Assembly: GCA_035772735.1 (NCBI GenBank)
Contig: JASDFA010000006.1
Span: forward strand, 28,809,501-28,873,500
Source of the DNA: Datura wrightii
Lineage: Eukaryota > Streptophyta > Magnoliopsida > Solanales > Solanaceae
Length of the DNA stretch: 64,000 nt
Direction: 5' to 3'
Part shown: positions 44,355 through 56,122 of the stretch, piece by piece
Layout of the letters: each line of letters starts with the position of its first letter
Numbering within the stretch: the first letter of the stretch is position 1
Notes under the pieces: model-generated
What the model was told of the DNA's origin: nothing
What the model saw: only the letters and a program-made list of their open reading frames with translations
Database searches by the model: none
Made by a program: the position numbers and the translations under genes

Positions 44355-45880
44355 ATAGAATGTGCAAGCATTGTCCATGCCACGCGACTCAAAATTTGTC
44401 ATTTGTATCTGTTCAGATTAATTAAGTATTAGTCGGTGTTAGTTTATATTAGTTGTTAGCAGTTCTATTTAACTAGAAGTAGTTAGGATATTAATTTTGT
44501 TAATTGTTAGTTAGGAAAGGATTTTTCATTATTCTAGTTTAGCTCAGTCAATTATATATGTATATATCTCAAGATACACATGTTAAGCAATTAAAAAAAT
44601 TTTAATACATAGAAGAAGATATTTTATTCATTTTCTTTTTTCTCTCCCATCAATGAAGGTTCAATCTTGTTCATAGACTGGGCTCAGGGCTCAGGGCTCA
44701 CAGATTCTAATAGTACCATTTTAAGCAACTGCAGAAAAATTTTAATTTTTTTTAAGTATATTATTTGAATCGGATAATTAAATATTTATAGATATTTAAT
44801 TGACAGAATTTTTAAGTATATATAAACATACTTCGAATAAAATTAATTGACTCCTCATAAATCCATAACTAAAATTATGAATCTTCCCATGGGTAAATCT
44901 TATTTAGATCCACATGTTGTTTTTAAGTGTCATTTTTTACTTTGATCATCTTCTCCACTGTCAATGAAGATTATTCACTACCCTTCATTCTCTAAAATTG
45001 GAGTTCACTAGAAAAGCAGCATGCCAGAAAAAATGTATTATTGAATTTATATGGTGATTATCTAAAAGTTATGGACACTGAATGATGATAAAGAGTATTT
45101 ACATTCAAGTCTAACTTTTTTAGTAAATTTTTCAGATGCCGAAATTTGAGAAAGAAATTTTTTTAGGAGAAGAAGCAAAGGAAAAGATAATTGAAAAAAA
45201 ATAACAAAAATAAAAGAAGTAAAAAAACATATTTTAACTAAAAATATGTTGAAAAAAAATAAAATTTTAACTTCTTTCATTTTACCCGTGTTGTAGAATG
45301 TGCAAATATTGTCCACGTCTCGTGACTCAAAATTTGATATTTATATCTGTTGAGACTAATTAGTGTTGAGTATTAATCGATGTTAGTATGTATTAGCTAT
45401 TAGCAGTTCTACTTAACTAGAAGTAGTTAGGATATTAATTTTGTTAGTTTGCTAGGAAAGGGCTTTCAATAATTATTCTAGTTTAGCTCAGTCAATTATA
45501 CATGTATATATCTTAAGATACACTTGTAAAGCAGTCAAACTTTTTACAATGCATAGAAAAAGATATTATCTTCATTTTCTTTTTTCTCTTCCATCAGTGG
45601 AGGATAAGTCATGTTTACGGACTGGGCTAACAAGTTTCATTCAGATCTTTATGTTGTTTTTAAGTGTCATTTTTACTTCAATCATCTTCTTCACCGGCAA
45701 TGAACGTTGTTCGTTGTCTTTCATTGTCTGAAATTAGAGGTCAATGGGGAAGCAATATGGTGGAAAAATATATGGTTGAATTTATCTTGTGGTTATTTAG
45801 CAGTTATAGAAATCGAGTGATGGTAAAGAGCACTTGCATTCAAGCCTAGTTTTTCTTTTCAGTGAATTTTTCTTTGCCAG
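44355..45880 (+). repeat. ~0.95-kb monomers in copy B
   Basis: One full unit (44355-45305) and one partial unit (45305-45880) equivalent to 36720-38440. They share the boundary word gtagaatgtgcaaatattgtcc and the internal order of motifs. Confidence 0.7.
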
Positions 45881-45972
45881 AATAGGAGAGAAGCGGACGA
45901 ATGCCAAACCAAATGGCCTGCCGCGATGTTTACTGCATAGCACCATGCACACGATAAGCCAAATAGATAGGT

Positions 45973-45977
<5 letters not shown>

Positions 45978-46027
<50 letters not shown>
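45978..46027 (+). repeat. (TA)n microsatellite, 50 bp
   Basis: A pure alternating AT tract. It is absent at the equivalent place in copy A (after 38510). Confidence 0.95.
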
Positions 46028-46030
<3 letters not shown>

Positions 46031-46031
46031 G

Positions 46032-46461
46032 AGGTGGCAAAATCAGCCAATGAGATCATAACTTGCTCAAGTTTGGACTGATAATTGACCCAATCATTTA
46101 TTAGCTCCACCGGTTTCAGCCCAACGCATTTCAATTCATCAAAGTTTGGGCTAATATCTAGCCCGAATTGATTCATGAGAAATCTTGTCAAAATATTTTT
46201 AAAAAGATATTTTATTTTATTTTATTTATTATATTTAGTCATAAGAAAAAAAAATTAATCTTATAAGTTATCAAAAGATTGTAAAGAAAAAATAAATCAA
46301 TTAAAACTTAATTCGAGTTGAGCAGATTCGGTTATGACCCTATTTTAGTCCAATCCATTTCAACCCAAAGTAACTTTTGGGCTGGCCAATAACCCACTCA
46401 TTTATTAATTAAGCCCATTTTGACCTGCCCAAATTTAACTCAATCCATACATTTATCACCT
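46032..46461 (+). mobile_element. MITE-like element in copy B (430 bp)
   Basis: The counterpart of 38511-38947, with the same aggtggcaaaat and atttatcacct ends. It lies directly beside the (TA)n tract. Confidence 0.55.
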
Positions 46462-46479
46462 ATATATGTCTTACTGCTC

Positions 46480-48530
46480 ATTTTAAAGTCATTTCAATCA
46501 TTTCATCTCGAAGCTAGATGACTACTCTCTGTAATTTTTCTTAGAGTTAGGATAGAAATCAAGAAGAACCCAAGGGCAAACCTCTATTAAAACTCAATCC
46601 AAGCTAGAAATAAAGCCCGTTGTGAGTAAGTTGTTTAGTCAAATTTTTCGGTGGTTGGATTGTTGAGTTGAAGAGGAGATTCTAGAAATGTAATTCCTCC
46701 ATTGATAAGGGACTCTAAGAAGTTAAGGTAAGGTTCGTTTCTACCTCCTCTCCGTGATTAATTCTCGTTTTTAAGGCGTTGTCTGATTGTTGAATTTAGG
46801 GGCTGTTTTGAATTGTAGTATTGGATGGAAATAGCAGTAACTATCAAGGTGTAACTCTGGATTTTTATTTGTGTTGTTAAATCTTTTACAAGGTATGTAA
46901 AGATGCCCTTATTTTCTTGAAAAAACACGAACTCTATATCATATAGGTATATTTGAATCGAATTCATTCATAATCATTGTATTGATCATACTCTTAGAAT
47001 CTTTAAATTGATTACTTGTCTTAAATATTTGTTCATAAGTCTAAATTGTTCATATTGACATTTGTATTATCGTTAAGTATTAAATCGTATCTCGGGTGGT
47101 GGATTGTTTAACTTGAAATAGTTTATATTGAATTGATTGTGAAATTAGAGAGACCCATGAAAAGCACATCATTGGTTGGATGACTTGATTAGTATACTTA
47201 CAATATGAATATCGTTATCCTTCCATAATCTCTCTTTAACCTTGTCATATCATTCTTGTTTCATTCTTACACTTCATTTCCGTTCTTGTCATGTTATAGG
47301 CCATAGAAGTTGAATGGTGAAGATTGAAATATGATATTATCTATTGTTAGGAAAGACTCTATGATGAGGGCATTGGTTATTAGCTGTTAGACGATTAAGA
47401 TTAATCTTCTTTAATCTAGAAAATCCTTTTTCATGAAAGAACTCCACATCCGTACTATTCTATCTTCGTTACCATCCAAAGGCATACTCGTTCTTATATC
47501 ATATTGCGGTCCTAAGTCTTACTCGAATACTCTAATGGTGATCCTAATGTTCATATGGTCTTTATGTTACTAAAGTATCAGATCACGTCATGTATTCATG
47601 TCTAACATCATCTTACGAGTTATGGTTGAGTTACATGTACATTATGGTTATAGAATGATACATTATTTCACGTCATGACATATGCATCTACTCCAAGCGA
47701 TAATCGAGGGGCATGGTCACTATTGGCTATATATATACATTTTATTGACATATTTCCAATTGTAAGGCTTACGGATGATGATGATGACGTATATATATTA
47801 TTATTCCCGATCATAGTATTTAAAGGCCTCTACATATGGCATTACGTACCTTTCATACATTCACGTAAGCATATAGAGCTATAAGTTGTCTCTTCCCTTA
47901 TACATCTTATTGACTTTAATTTAGTTATCCTATTGTTATTGCTTTATGATTATTTTCTTTCAGCCTTACATACCAGTGCATATTATTCTTACATTCCTTC
48001 ACCTAGGGATGTTGCATTCGTGTTGTAGGTGCAGATAGAGGCCCTGATCGCCCTCTACAGTAGGATCTTGTTGATTTCAGCTATTGAGTTAGTATCCTCT
48101 TTTCTCTTTGGATCATTTTGTCAGAATTGATAGTTTTGCATATTCTTGAGTTTTGTGTATAATTAACGGGTAGGCCCAGTCCCTGCCTGACCATCAATAT
48201 TGCTACTCTTTAGAGGCTTTGTGGACTAATATGTGGGTTGTATAGTTGATTGTTTATAGCCTTGCCGGTTTTTATATAGTAGTATTACAGCTTGTTGTTA
48301 TTCTTATTTGTTAAGTCGTGGTCTCGTCGCCTCTATCTTTATTATTGTTATGTTGTTGAGACCTTGTCAATCTATATTTCCTGTATTATCCAGCAGCTTA
48401 TCATTCTGTTCTTGATCGTTCAGATGTTCTTTTTATAGCTAAGTTTTCTATATGACCTGTATTGTCCAACAACTTGTCATTCTGGTCTTGATGGCTCGGA
48501 TGTCTTTTTATAGCTGGGTTTCGATCCCCA
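46480..48530 (+). mobile_element. Degenerate gypsy LTR-like block in copy B
   Basis: The uninterrupted version of the LTR-like block in copy A. It ends with the motif series seen in Del LTRs: aggtgcagatagaggccctg, gggtaggcccagtccctgcc, then a 76-bp tandem duplication (48380-48455 and 48456-48530, core cctgtattgtccaacaactt). No gag follows; instead a Del-type PPT-like remnant in the opposite orientation lies at 48600. Confidence 0.5.
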
Positions 48531-48599
48531 ACCTTTTCACGATGCACAATATATGGTCATTCAACTCATAACATATACATACATATGTCAGATTAAATG

Positions 48600-48690
48600 A
48601 TACAAGTACAGGGAGTAACATCCTCCCCCCCCCCCTCCTTTAGAATCATTCGTACTCGAACAAGAGTTACACTTATATGATTAAACACTT
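48600..48690 (-). other. Remnant resembling a Del-type PPT region
   Basis: gtaacatcctcc, an 11-base C run (48625-48635), then agaatcattcgtactcgaac. This parallels gtatctcccccttgggatca at 5116-5135 next to the Del 3' LTR. It suggests a relic of an opposite-strand Del element end. Confidence 0.4.
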
Positions 48691-49579
48691 TATAAGTTGA
48701 GCTATCTTATATCTGAAAAATCTCAACATAGGGCCTTACGGAGTTTTAACAATTGAAACTTCATTATTCTACTAAAACTTTTTATTTCTCCAAAAATAAA
48801 AGGAGCTCAAACCGAGTTTTTTCTTCTTCTAGATTTAGCCTGAAAGAAAATAAATAGTTATTACATATCAATAAGAAATAAGAAAATTACACAATTGCAA
48901 CTTCATTATTTGGGTATGACTTTTTTATGTGAACAAAAGTGACGGAGTTCAGAGTTTTTTTAATTGATTTAGGCTTGAAAAGAGAATACACAATTGAAAT
49001 AAATAGTCATTTCATCTTTTGAAAAAAATACACAGTTGACACTTCATTATTTTTAACAAAATTAACTATATTTGGCTAGAATGATGGAGTTTGACTCAAT
49101 TTTTTTTTAATTGGTCTGAAAAATATTTACCATTAAAACAAATAATCAAAGGCTGATTTTTTTTATAAATTTTTTTCGTCCTCACATGCTTTGCCTAAAA
49201 GAAAGTGCAATCACTTTTTTTACCATTTCAATATTTAGGAAGTTAAAGACTATCAACTAAGCAAGTTTAGAAGGATAATTAAAAGCTGATTTTTTAATTA
49301 CTTTTTTTTCATCCTCACTGCATGTCCTCAAGCTCATGGCACACTTAGATGGGTAGAAGAGAAGGTTTACGAAAGAAGAGAGAAGGAGATGGTTTAGGTC
49401 TATGTAGAACAATAACCCTAAGGTAATAGAATAAACTAGTAACTTAAAAGGGAAAAAAATGGAAAACAAAATGAGGGGATAATGTTAATCTACTATTTTT
49501 TATTCACTAAAATAACCCTGCCACCTCATTAAAATAGAGATACTTGTGGGCTTTTTGGTCTTTCACCTACTTATTAGGT

Positions 49580-50107
49580 GTTTCGACATGTGATTTCATG
49601 TCGCGATTCGAAATTACGAGATGAAATCAGCGTTTAGACATGTGATTTCATCTCATAATTTTAAATCACGAGATGAAATCTCAAATTCTCCAAAAAGCTT
49701 AATTTGGAATTTCAAATCATAAGATGAGATTTTTCAAATGTAAATTTTAACCCACAAGTTTATATTTTATAAAAAAAAAGGCTACCATTTATATATACCA
49801 ACTATATTTACCAACCATTTATTTAATAATTATAAACACCCTTTGCCAACTATATATTGTATATAAATAGTTTGCCAACCATTTACTCTCACCAACCTTT
49901 TCCAACCATTTTTCTTTTATTGACTTAACTTGTACTTTTTTTTAGAATGATTTTGTGATAGTGTATTATATTTTATTATGAACTTTTACTTATTTGGTAA
50001 GATTGTATAAGAATTTGGGCAATTTGAATAGTTTTTACAACTTATGAGGCTCTTATGTTCATAAGAAAAAAATACAACTTAAAAAATCCCAAATTGCATG
50101 TCCAAAC
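49580..50107 (+). mobile_element. Foldback MITE-like element
   Basis: The left end gtttcgacatgtgattt (49580) pairs with the right end aaattgcatgtccaaac (50091-50107) at 13 of 17 positions. The left arm is tandemly duplicated (period 52 bp, second copy from 49632), each with palindromic gatttcatctc / gagatgaaatc words. Such arms can fold. The superfamily is undetermined. Confidence 0.5.
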
Positions 50108-50741
50108 AAAACTTCAAACTTTATCTCATATGATTTCATATCATGATTTCATCTGGCATAATATATAAAATAAATCATAATTATTATTTAAACTGATCAA
50201 AAGATGTAAATATAAAATATTATTAACGCTCAAAATTTAAACTATTACATTATGTATGTTCATTTCTTTTTCTTTTTGTTTGTGATTATAGCCATCAATT
50301 TTCACCTTGAGTTCTGGTTTCCAACCTCCGATAATCCACCATTTTATTTTTTGTGCTCTTCTTCCTAGTATATCTTTTAGTTTTTCAAATTCACTATTTT
50401 TTTATCTTAAATCATTATTTGTTGTTTAAAAAATAATTATTTTTGTTAGTATACAAATTTTATAAAATAAATTTAAGGGACTCTATATATAATTTCGCCA
50501 TAGGCCATTGAATTCGTTGAGCCACCTCGGTCATAGAGAAAAGAATGCAATTACGAAATAAATTTGCCAAGCTAGTAACAGAAATTTCAATTTTTGGTAA
50601 CACAAAATGATTCCAATATTAGAGTTCATAATATTTTTTATCGTCATTACGTAGAGACAAGTTTATAATTCATCAACTTATTAAGATAAGTTTTCTTCCC
50701 CGAACTTTAGATTTTCTTAAAGCTTCATATCTATCTATATA
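50108..50741. other. AT-rich, no gene seen
   Basis: No coding frame or defined repeat. 49256-49579 is likewise featureless AT-rich DNA following the duplicated segment. Confidence 0.5.
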
Positions 50742-51091
50742 TCTATATAATAAAAAAAATAGAGGCCCGGTGATGTGACAAGCCCATAAAATAAGATTTG
50801 CATTTGTTTTTTTCCTTAAATATTTGGAATTTAAATCATTTTAAAAAGTTTAATTTTTATAAATATAACTATATAGATTAAAACGGAAGACATGTAATCC
50901 ACTGATACATGTAAAGGCATGCTTTCATTTTCATAGGACACGACTGTTCATATTCCACTCCCATATGCATCTATTTTTTGGCATTCTTTGACGGTTGCAT
51001 CTTCAACATTCTTTGAATTTCACCATTTTCATATTAACCATTGCTCCGGTATAAATTTTTAGAAATAATGAAACATATTAAATGACATTCT
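50742..51091 (+). mobile_element. Possible second Helitron 5' end
   Basis: tctatataataaaa at 50742, preceded by A, followed by agaggcccggtgatgtgaca. It resembles the 5' terminus of the Helitron at 52342 (tctatatataataaatctag, gagtgatgtggcac). No matching 3' terminus was found before the copia LTR at 51096, so the right boundary given is only the last base before that insertion. Confidence 0.35.
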
Positions 51092-51095
51092 AATC

Positions 51096-52080
51096 TGATA
51101 AACAAAGAGGGGGGAGGGGGTGAATTTAAAAATTATTTTACATCGTTTGTTCAGTCAACTAAGTGGAGTGATCAGTCGACTAAGTTCTTGCAAAAAACGT
51201 TAGTAGTAAATAAAGCAAATTAAAGAACAGTATAAAAATAAAAGACACAGAGTTTTATACTGATTCGGATCATCAGGGTGGTTCCTAATCCAGTCCCTTT
51301 TGGTTGCAAGGGTTCCCTTAGAGCTTTGATGGAATTTTAAGTACAAGAGGGGCTTCACTAACAGACTTCGTGAGTAGTGATTTTGAGAGATTGATACAAC
51401 TGCTACTTGTATATCTACCTAACTTTTTTCTTTGTTTTGATCACACTGATAACTATTTTGAGATATAATAATTGAGTAAGACTAGAATTTGTCAGGTTGA
51501 TCAAGTGAAGTTGCATGCCCTTTCTGAGTCTTCTGATTCCTTTTTATAGGCCTCGTGAGATGCTCTTCAGAAGGTAGAAGATCAATTCCTTTGATCTTGG
51601 TTGATAGCTCTTTAAGGATAACCCAAGAGATTTTCTCAATCAATTCTCCTTGATATGATTGAGGTGATGATTGATTTCCTTCGACTATTTTTGGACGCTT
51701 TGATCTTAATGAACTTGGCAGATTTCCTTCCTTAATTTTCTCTTCCTTATTTGTTGACATTTCTGATTTTTCTTCAGTGACCGTTGATGGTGTCAATCTT
51801 GGCTTGATCTGCTATTTTCTTTAGTGCTAATGTTGAATCTTTTCAGAATGAATACTTTCCTTTTGTGAATGCTGCTGAGTTAGCTTTTTCATCTAGAAAG
51901 CTTATGTTTTTTTCTTGCTGGAGGCTTCTTTTCTGTCAATCTTTGTCTTGATTTTTTTTTTTTTTTTTTTGTGTTGATGTTGAATACCTTTAATATGGAT
52001 TATTTCCTTTTCTGACTGATGCCGAGTCAGCTTATCCGTCTAGGTTTGATTTCCACACTTTGACCTTGATTCCTGCATCA
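51096..52080 (-). mobile_element. Copia-type solo LTR
   Basis: 985 bp with TGAT..ATCA ends and aatc directly outside both ends (51092-51095 and 52081-52084). Interior words (gacacagagttttatactga, ttcggatcatcagggtgg) resemble copia LTR leader sequence. There is no internal region. Orientation is uncertain. The open frame at 51482-51796 is not gene-like. Confidence 0.6.
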
Positions 52081-52084
52081 AATC

Positions 52085-52341
52085 GAATTATTAATTTATC
52101 ATCATTAAAATAATTTAGAAATTTAGTTTAACGTCATCATCTCATGGGCTGTAGTTCAATTTTTCAAAAGCACATGCCCTTTGCTTTTTATTGTTTATTG
52201 TAAGAATATATTTTTACCTCTATTTCATTTTGCTTTTGATTAAACTTTTTTCTTTTCTCTATAATTGTTTGTTTATTAGCTATATTTTGATATCCACTTG
52301 TGTTGTGTTAAAATTTTATTATTATTTCTATTCTTAGCCAA
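52085..52341. other. AT-rich spacer
   Basis: Short interval between the copia LTR and the Helitron; nothing recognised. Confidence 0.4.
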
Positions 52342-55151
52342 TCTATATATATAATAAATCTAGGCAAAAAAGAGTGATGTGGCACCTTTTTTAGCTAAAG
52401 ATTATATTTATCTTTTTTCTTCTTTTTTTTTTTATATCTTTTCTCATTTTTGTTAATTATTTTATTTTAAAAAATTATCTCTACAATAACACCTTTTCAT
52501 CTTCATAACTTCTACTCTTAATAAATAATTGATTAACAATATCATAACTCACATTTAAATACTTTAATTTTTTTAAAAAAAGTTTACCCCCTTTCCTCTT
52601 TTTTGAGGCTATTTAATTTGTATGAGAAAACATTGAAGCATACCCAAATATAATTTTGCAGTTAATTTCACTTTTTTGGGGCAAAAATTGATAGAGAGAG
52701 AAGGAAGTCATGCTTCAATTATGATTCAGAATGCTACCTCGAACCTAGAAAAAAGTTCAGGTATTGATATTATTACCAAAATATAAACGGAATTATCAAG
52801 AAATGATTACATTTAGTGAATTTTTGGATATTTTGATAAAATTCTTGAAAAGTGGATCTGTGCAATATGCTCTTTTGACTATACCTTTGTTATTTAGTTA
52901 TAGTGAAAGGATGTGTGTGTTGACTATGAGAGAAGGGTGTTTGGGATTTGTATTACCTATTTGAGGATGATAATGAACAGAAACGTTCGCGTTCATCAAG
53001 GCAAACTTCAACTATATCATTCAAAATTAATTTATAAATTACATCATATATGCCCAATGTAACGATCAGTTATTGTATATTTATAGTGAAATGATGCGTA
53101 TGTTGACTACAAGAGAAGAGGTGTTTGAGATTTGTATTTTCCTATTGAAGGACAATAATGACGAAGATGACAAAAAATTTTAATAGCTGATAGTGGATTA
53201 TTTTTACAGTAAATTTTTTGAATATAAGAAATCGTGATATAGAATAATTTGCAAAGTGAGGTCATATTTTTATATGACAACTTTAATAAATTTAAAACTA
53301 TATTATTGAAGATAAAAAATTATATTTATAAAATATTCTTATATTTGGTATTTGAGTTTGGATTTTTTTTTTCTTTGCAGTTAATAGAAGATTGCAGTAA
53401 GTATAAAAAATTGTCATATCTCATCTATGTTGTTTGTTTGTTTGGTCACAGATTATGTAGATTTTTATGTTGAAGTAGCTAGATAAAAAATTTTATATTG
53501 TTCACGTTCAAATGCTAATCTATCAATAAACACATTTGCATTCATCAAGATAAACTTTTTCATATATAAATTATATCATATATTTTTATATCTGAATAAT
53601 ATTTATAAATATATTATTTATTTTATTTATGTAATATCAATTTTATCAAGATATATATAATCTAATAAAAAGAATGCACATAATTTAAAATTTGTGATAT
53701 AAAGAGAAGAAGAAGTGATATTCTTAATAATTTTGGTGCTAATAAGAAAATTTATACTTCATCTATATAATTTTTTATCTTCTCTGTATATAACTAATAA
53801 TAAATAAATACTAATTTTATTTGCAAGCTGATTTTATAATTAAACCAAAATATAATTTAGTTGTAAGTTTTTTTTTTTTACAAAAAAATAAGAATAACAT
53901 ATAAATTTATTATTAGCTTGCTGACTTAGGAATGTAATGTGGTTTTTTTTTCTTTTTGCTTTTTTTTTTAATATTTCACTTTATTTTATTTTTAAAACTC
54001 AAAAATCTTAAATATTCAATTCTTCTCCGTTATCCCTAAAACTAATGTTTATTAAATTTAGTAATAAAAGCAAAAGTCTTTCCTTCTTTTATTTTTTTTC
54101 CAGTTTTGGTATTTCACACTTAGCAAAAATTTTCTTCTTCCTAATTTTATCGTTCTTATATTTCTTACAATTAAGATAATCTCTTTTGATTTTAACATTT
54201 TAAAAATATTTTTATGTATTTAAATTTCACGAAAAATTTTAGAAAAAAAAATCTCTTTTGATTTTAATATTTTAAAAATATTTTTATGTATTTAAATTTC
54301 ACGAAAAATTTTAGGAAAAAAAAACTGAAAGAAATTATAGAGTTATTACTAAAAGGTAGATTATTCATATGTATTTTCTTCTTTATTTTTGTTATTATAA
54401 AAAATATAATTTTTATTTTTAGTTATGTGCTAGAAGGTATATGTGATTTTGATTCTTTTTAATTCTATTTCAAATTCATGTTCTTAGAGAAAGACTCACG
54501 ACTAATAAATAAATAATATATTTTTATTTACTTTATTTTTTCTCTTTAGGTGTATAGGCTCTTCTTGACATTCTATATAATGTCTATGGTTATTTAAATA
54601 GCATGAAAATTTAAAAATTTTTTAACATATTTTAAATTCTCCTTTAATTATCAGTGAGAGTAGGATTACTTTTTAGTGCGTCTAGAATATTTTTTAATGT
54701 GTTTTTCTTTAGAAAAAAATTTTAATCAACACGTGATTTTCATATTTTGTCTTAGATTTTCTTACTTTGTGCCTTTATGCTTTTATCTCCGTTGACTTTT
54801 AATATTTTTTTACTTTTTTATGAAGTTAATACTCTTAGTAAACGATTTGAAATTAACAAAATAAGTGTTATATTTTTATTTTACTTTTTCTTCATTTTTC
54901 TTTTTTTCTTTTTATAATTCCTATGTTTATTAACATATCAGTTTTATTTTTTTGTATTTATATTATAAAATAAAATTTTATTTCTTTGATAAAAAAAATA
55001 TTAAACTAAATGTAGGAATTAATGTCTATACCTTTTATTTTACTTATTATTAATTTTTTTTAAATTCTTTTATCTTTTCTTAAATTTATAACTTTTGTAT
55101 TTATAAGAAAACTTTTTTTCATTACTGCGCGAAGTGAGTCAAATATACTAG
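52342..55151 (+). mobile_element. Non-autonomous Helitron (2.8 kb)
   Basis: The 5' terminus is tctatatataataaatctag, with gagtgatgtggcacc shortly after. The 3' terminus is actgcgcgaagtgagtcaaa followed by tatactag. It sits between A (52341) and T (55152), the Helitron target. The subterminal hairpin seen in relatives (gcgcg..cgcgc type) is degraded here to gcgcgaagtgag. No Rep or helicase coding sequence is present and the interior is very AT-rich. Internal repeats include a 72-bp tandem pair (54181-54324) and a diverged ~200-bp pair near 52885 and 53075. Confidence 0.65.
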
Positions 55152-56122
55152 TGTATCTATAAACACACAACTTTTAAGAAACTAACACAGTTGTAGGAAA
55201 ATGTCGATCACAACAGAAACGTCAAGGGAAGTGGTGGAGTGAGGAGGTGAATAGAATTAAAGATTACATCTCATCCTTCGCAATATATGTTAAACTAATT
55301 ATCTTTACTTTCCCCAAAATGAAAATACCTATTCTAACTAATTATATATTTGTCGACACAAAATTATTAAGGAAATGACACAATTCAAAGAAAAACCTCC
55401 GTCATAGAAACCCCGAAAGAAGCTAAGATCAAGAACAATATATATTTAAGCAAAGTCATTTGTTAATGTATTTCACTTGGAAGTTTGGAGAAAAAGGCAC
55501 ACTACAAAAACATCATATTTCTTTCTCTCTTTTCCGAGAAGCAAATTAGATTCTATTTACAGATAGTGTGTATATATATATATTTACAGATAGTGTATAT
55601 ATATATATATCGGATTTTTCATTTGTTAGTTTGCATTTTGGATTTTTAGGAAGAAAAGTTAGCATATAAATAATAGGATCGATGATCCACTTGAATACAT
55701 ATATGTGTGCGCACATGTGCGCGCGTGGCAAAGAAATTTAAAGAAATTTTATGGTAGATTATAAAAATAAAAAAAATAGTTATTTTAAAATGAATATGAA
55801 GGAAACAAATATTAGAAAGAAAAAAAAAAAAGAGTAATAACGAAAGAATGCTACCGTCACATTGCCCACCTTTAACAGCAGGTAATTTGCTCCATTCAGA
55901 TAAGAGTGCCAAAGGCTTCTTTACTATAGGATTTCGTAATTTCCATGTTGAAGGATTCTCCATGAGTTGTTAGTGTAAGATTAACGTTTCTTTTTGAGAT
56001 ATTTAATGTGATATATAAATATACATATATGTGTGTATATATATATATACATATATATATATATTTATTTATTTATTTTATTTTTTAAATAAATAATATA
56101 TATGACAGATAATTATACTTTT
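55152..56122. other. AT-rich spacer with TA microsatellites
   Basis: No gene seen. It contains a tandem ttacagatagtgtatata unit (55556-55612) and TA-rich runs at 56030-56075. An open frame at 55646-55963 has no support. Confidence 0.5.

Larger units (their letters stand above)
44045..49255 (+). repeat. Segmental duplication, copy B (empty site)
   Basis: A direct duplicate of 35945-43760 without the solo LTR. It lacks the 36035-36500 region (junction gcaaatttcctatattg near 44130). It has extra sequence at 48270-48897, a (TA)n tract at 45978-46027, and about 100 bases near 46480-46580 not in copy A. Divergence is moderate, with indels throughout. Confidence 0.85.

Noticed and set aside
51482..51796. 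104-codon minus-strand frame rich in Lys and Glu
   Set aside because: It lies inside a copia solo LTR, has no recognisable domain, and is not supported by context.
55646..55963. 105-codon minus-strand frame with a hydrophobic middle
   Set aside because: It arises from T-rich and TA-rich sequence, has no start context and no homology that I recognise.
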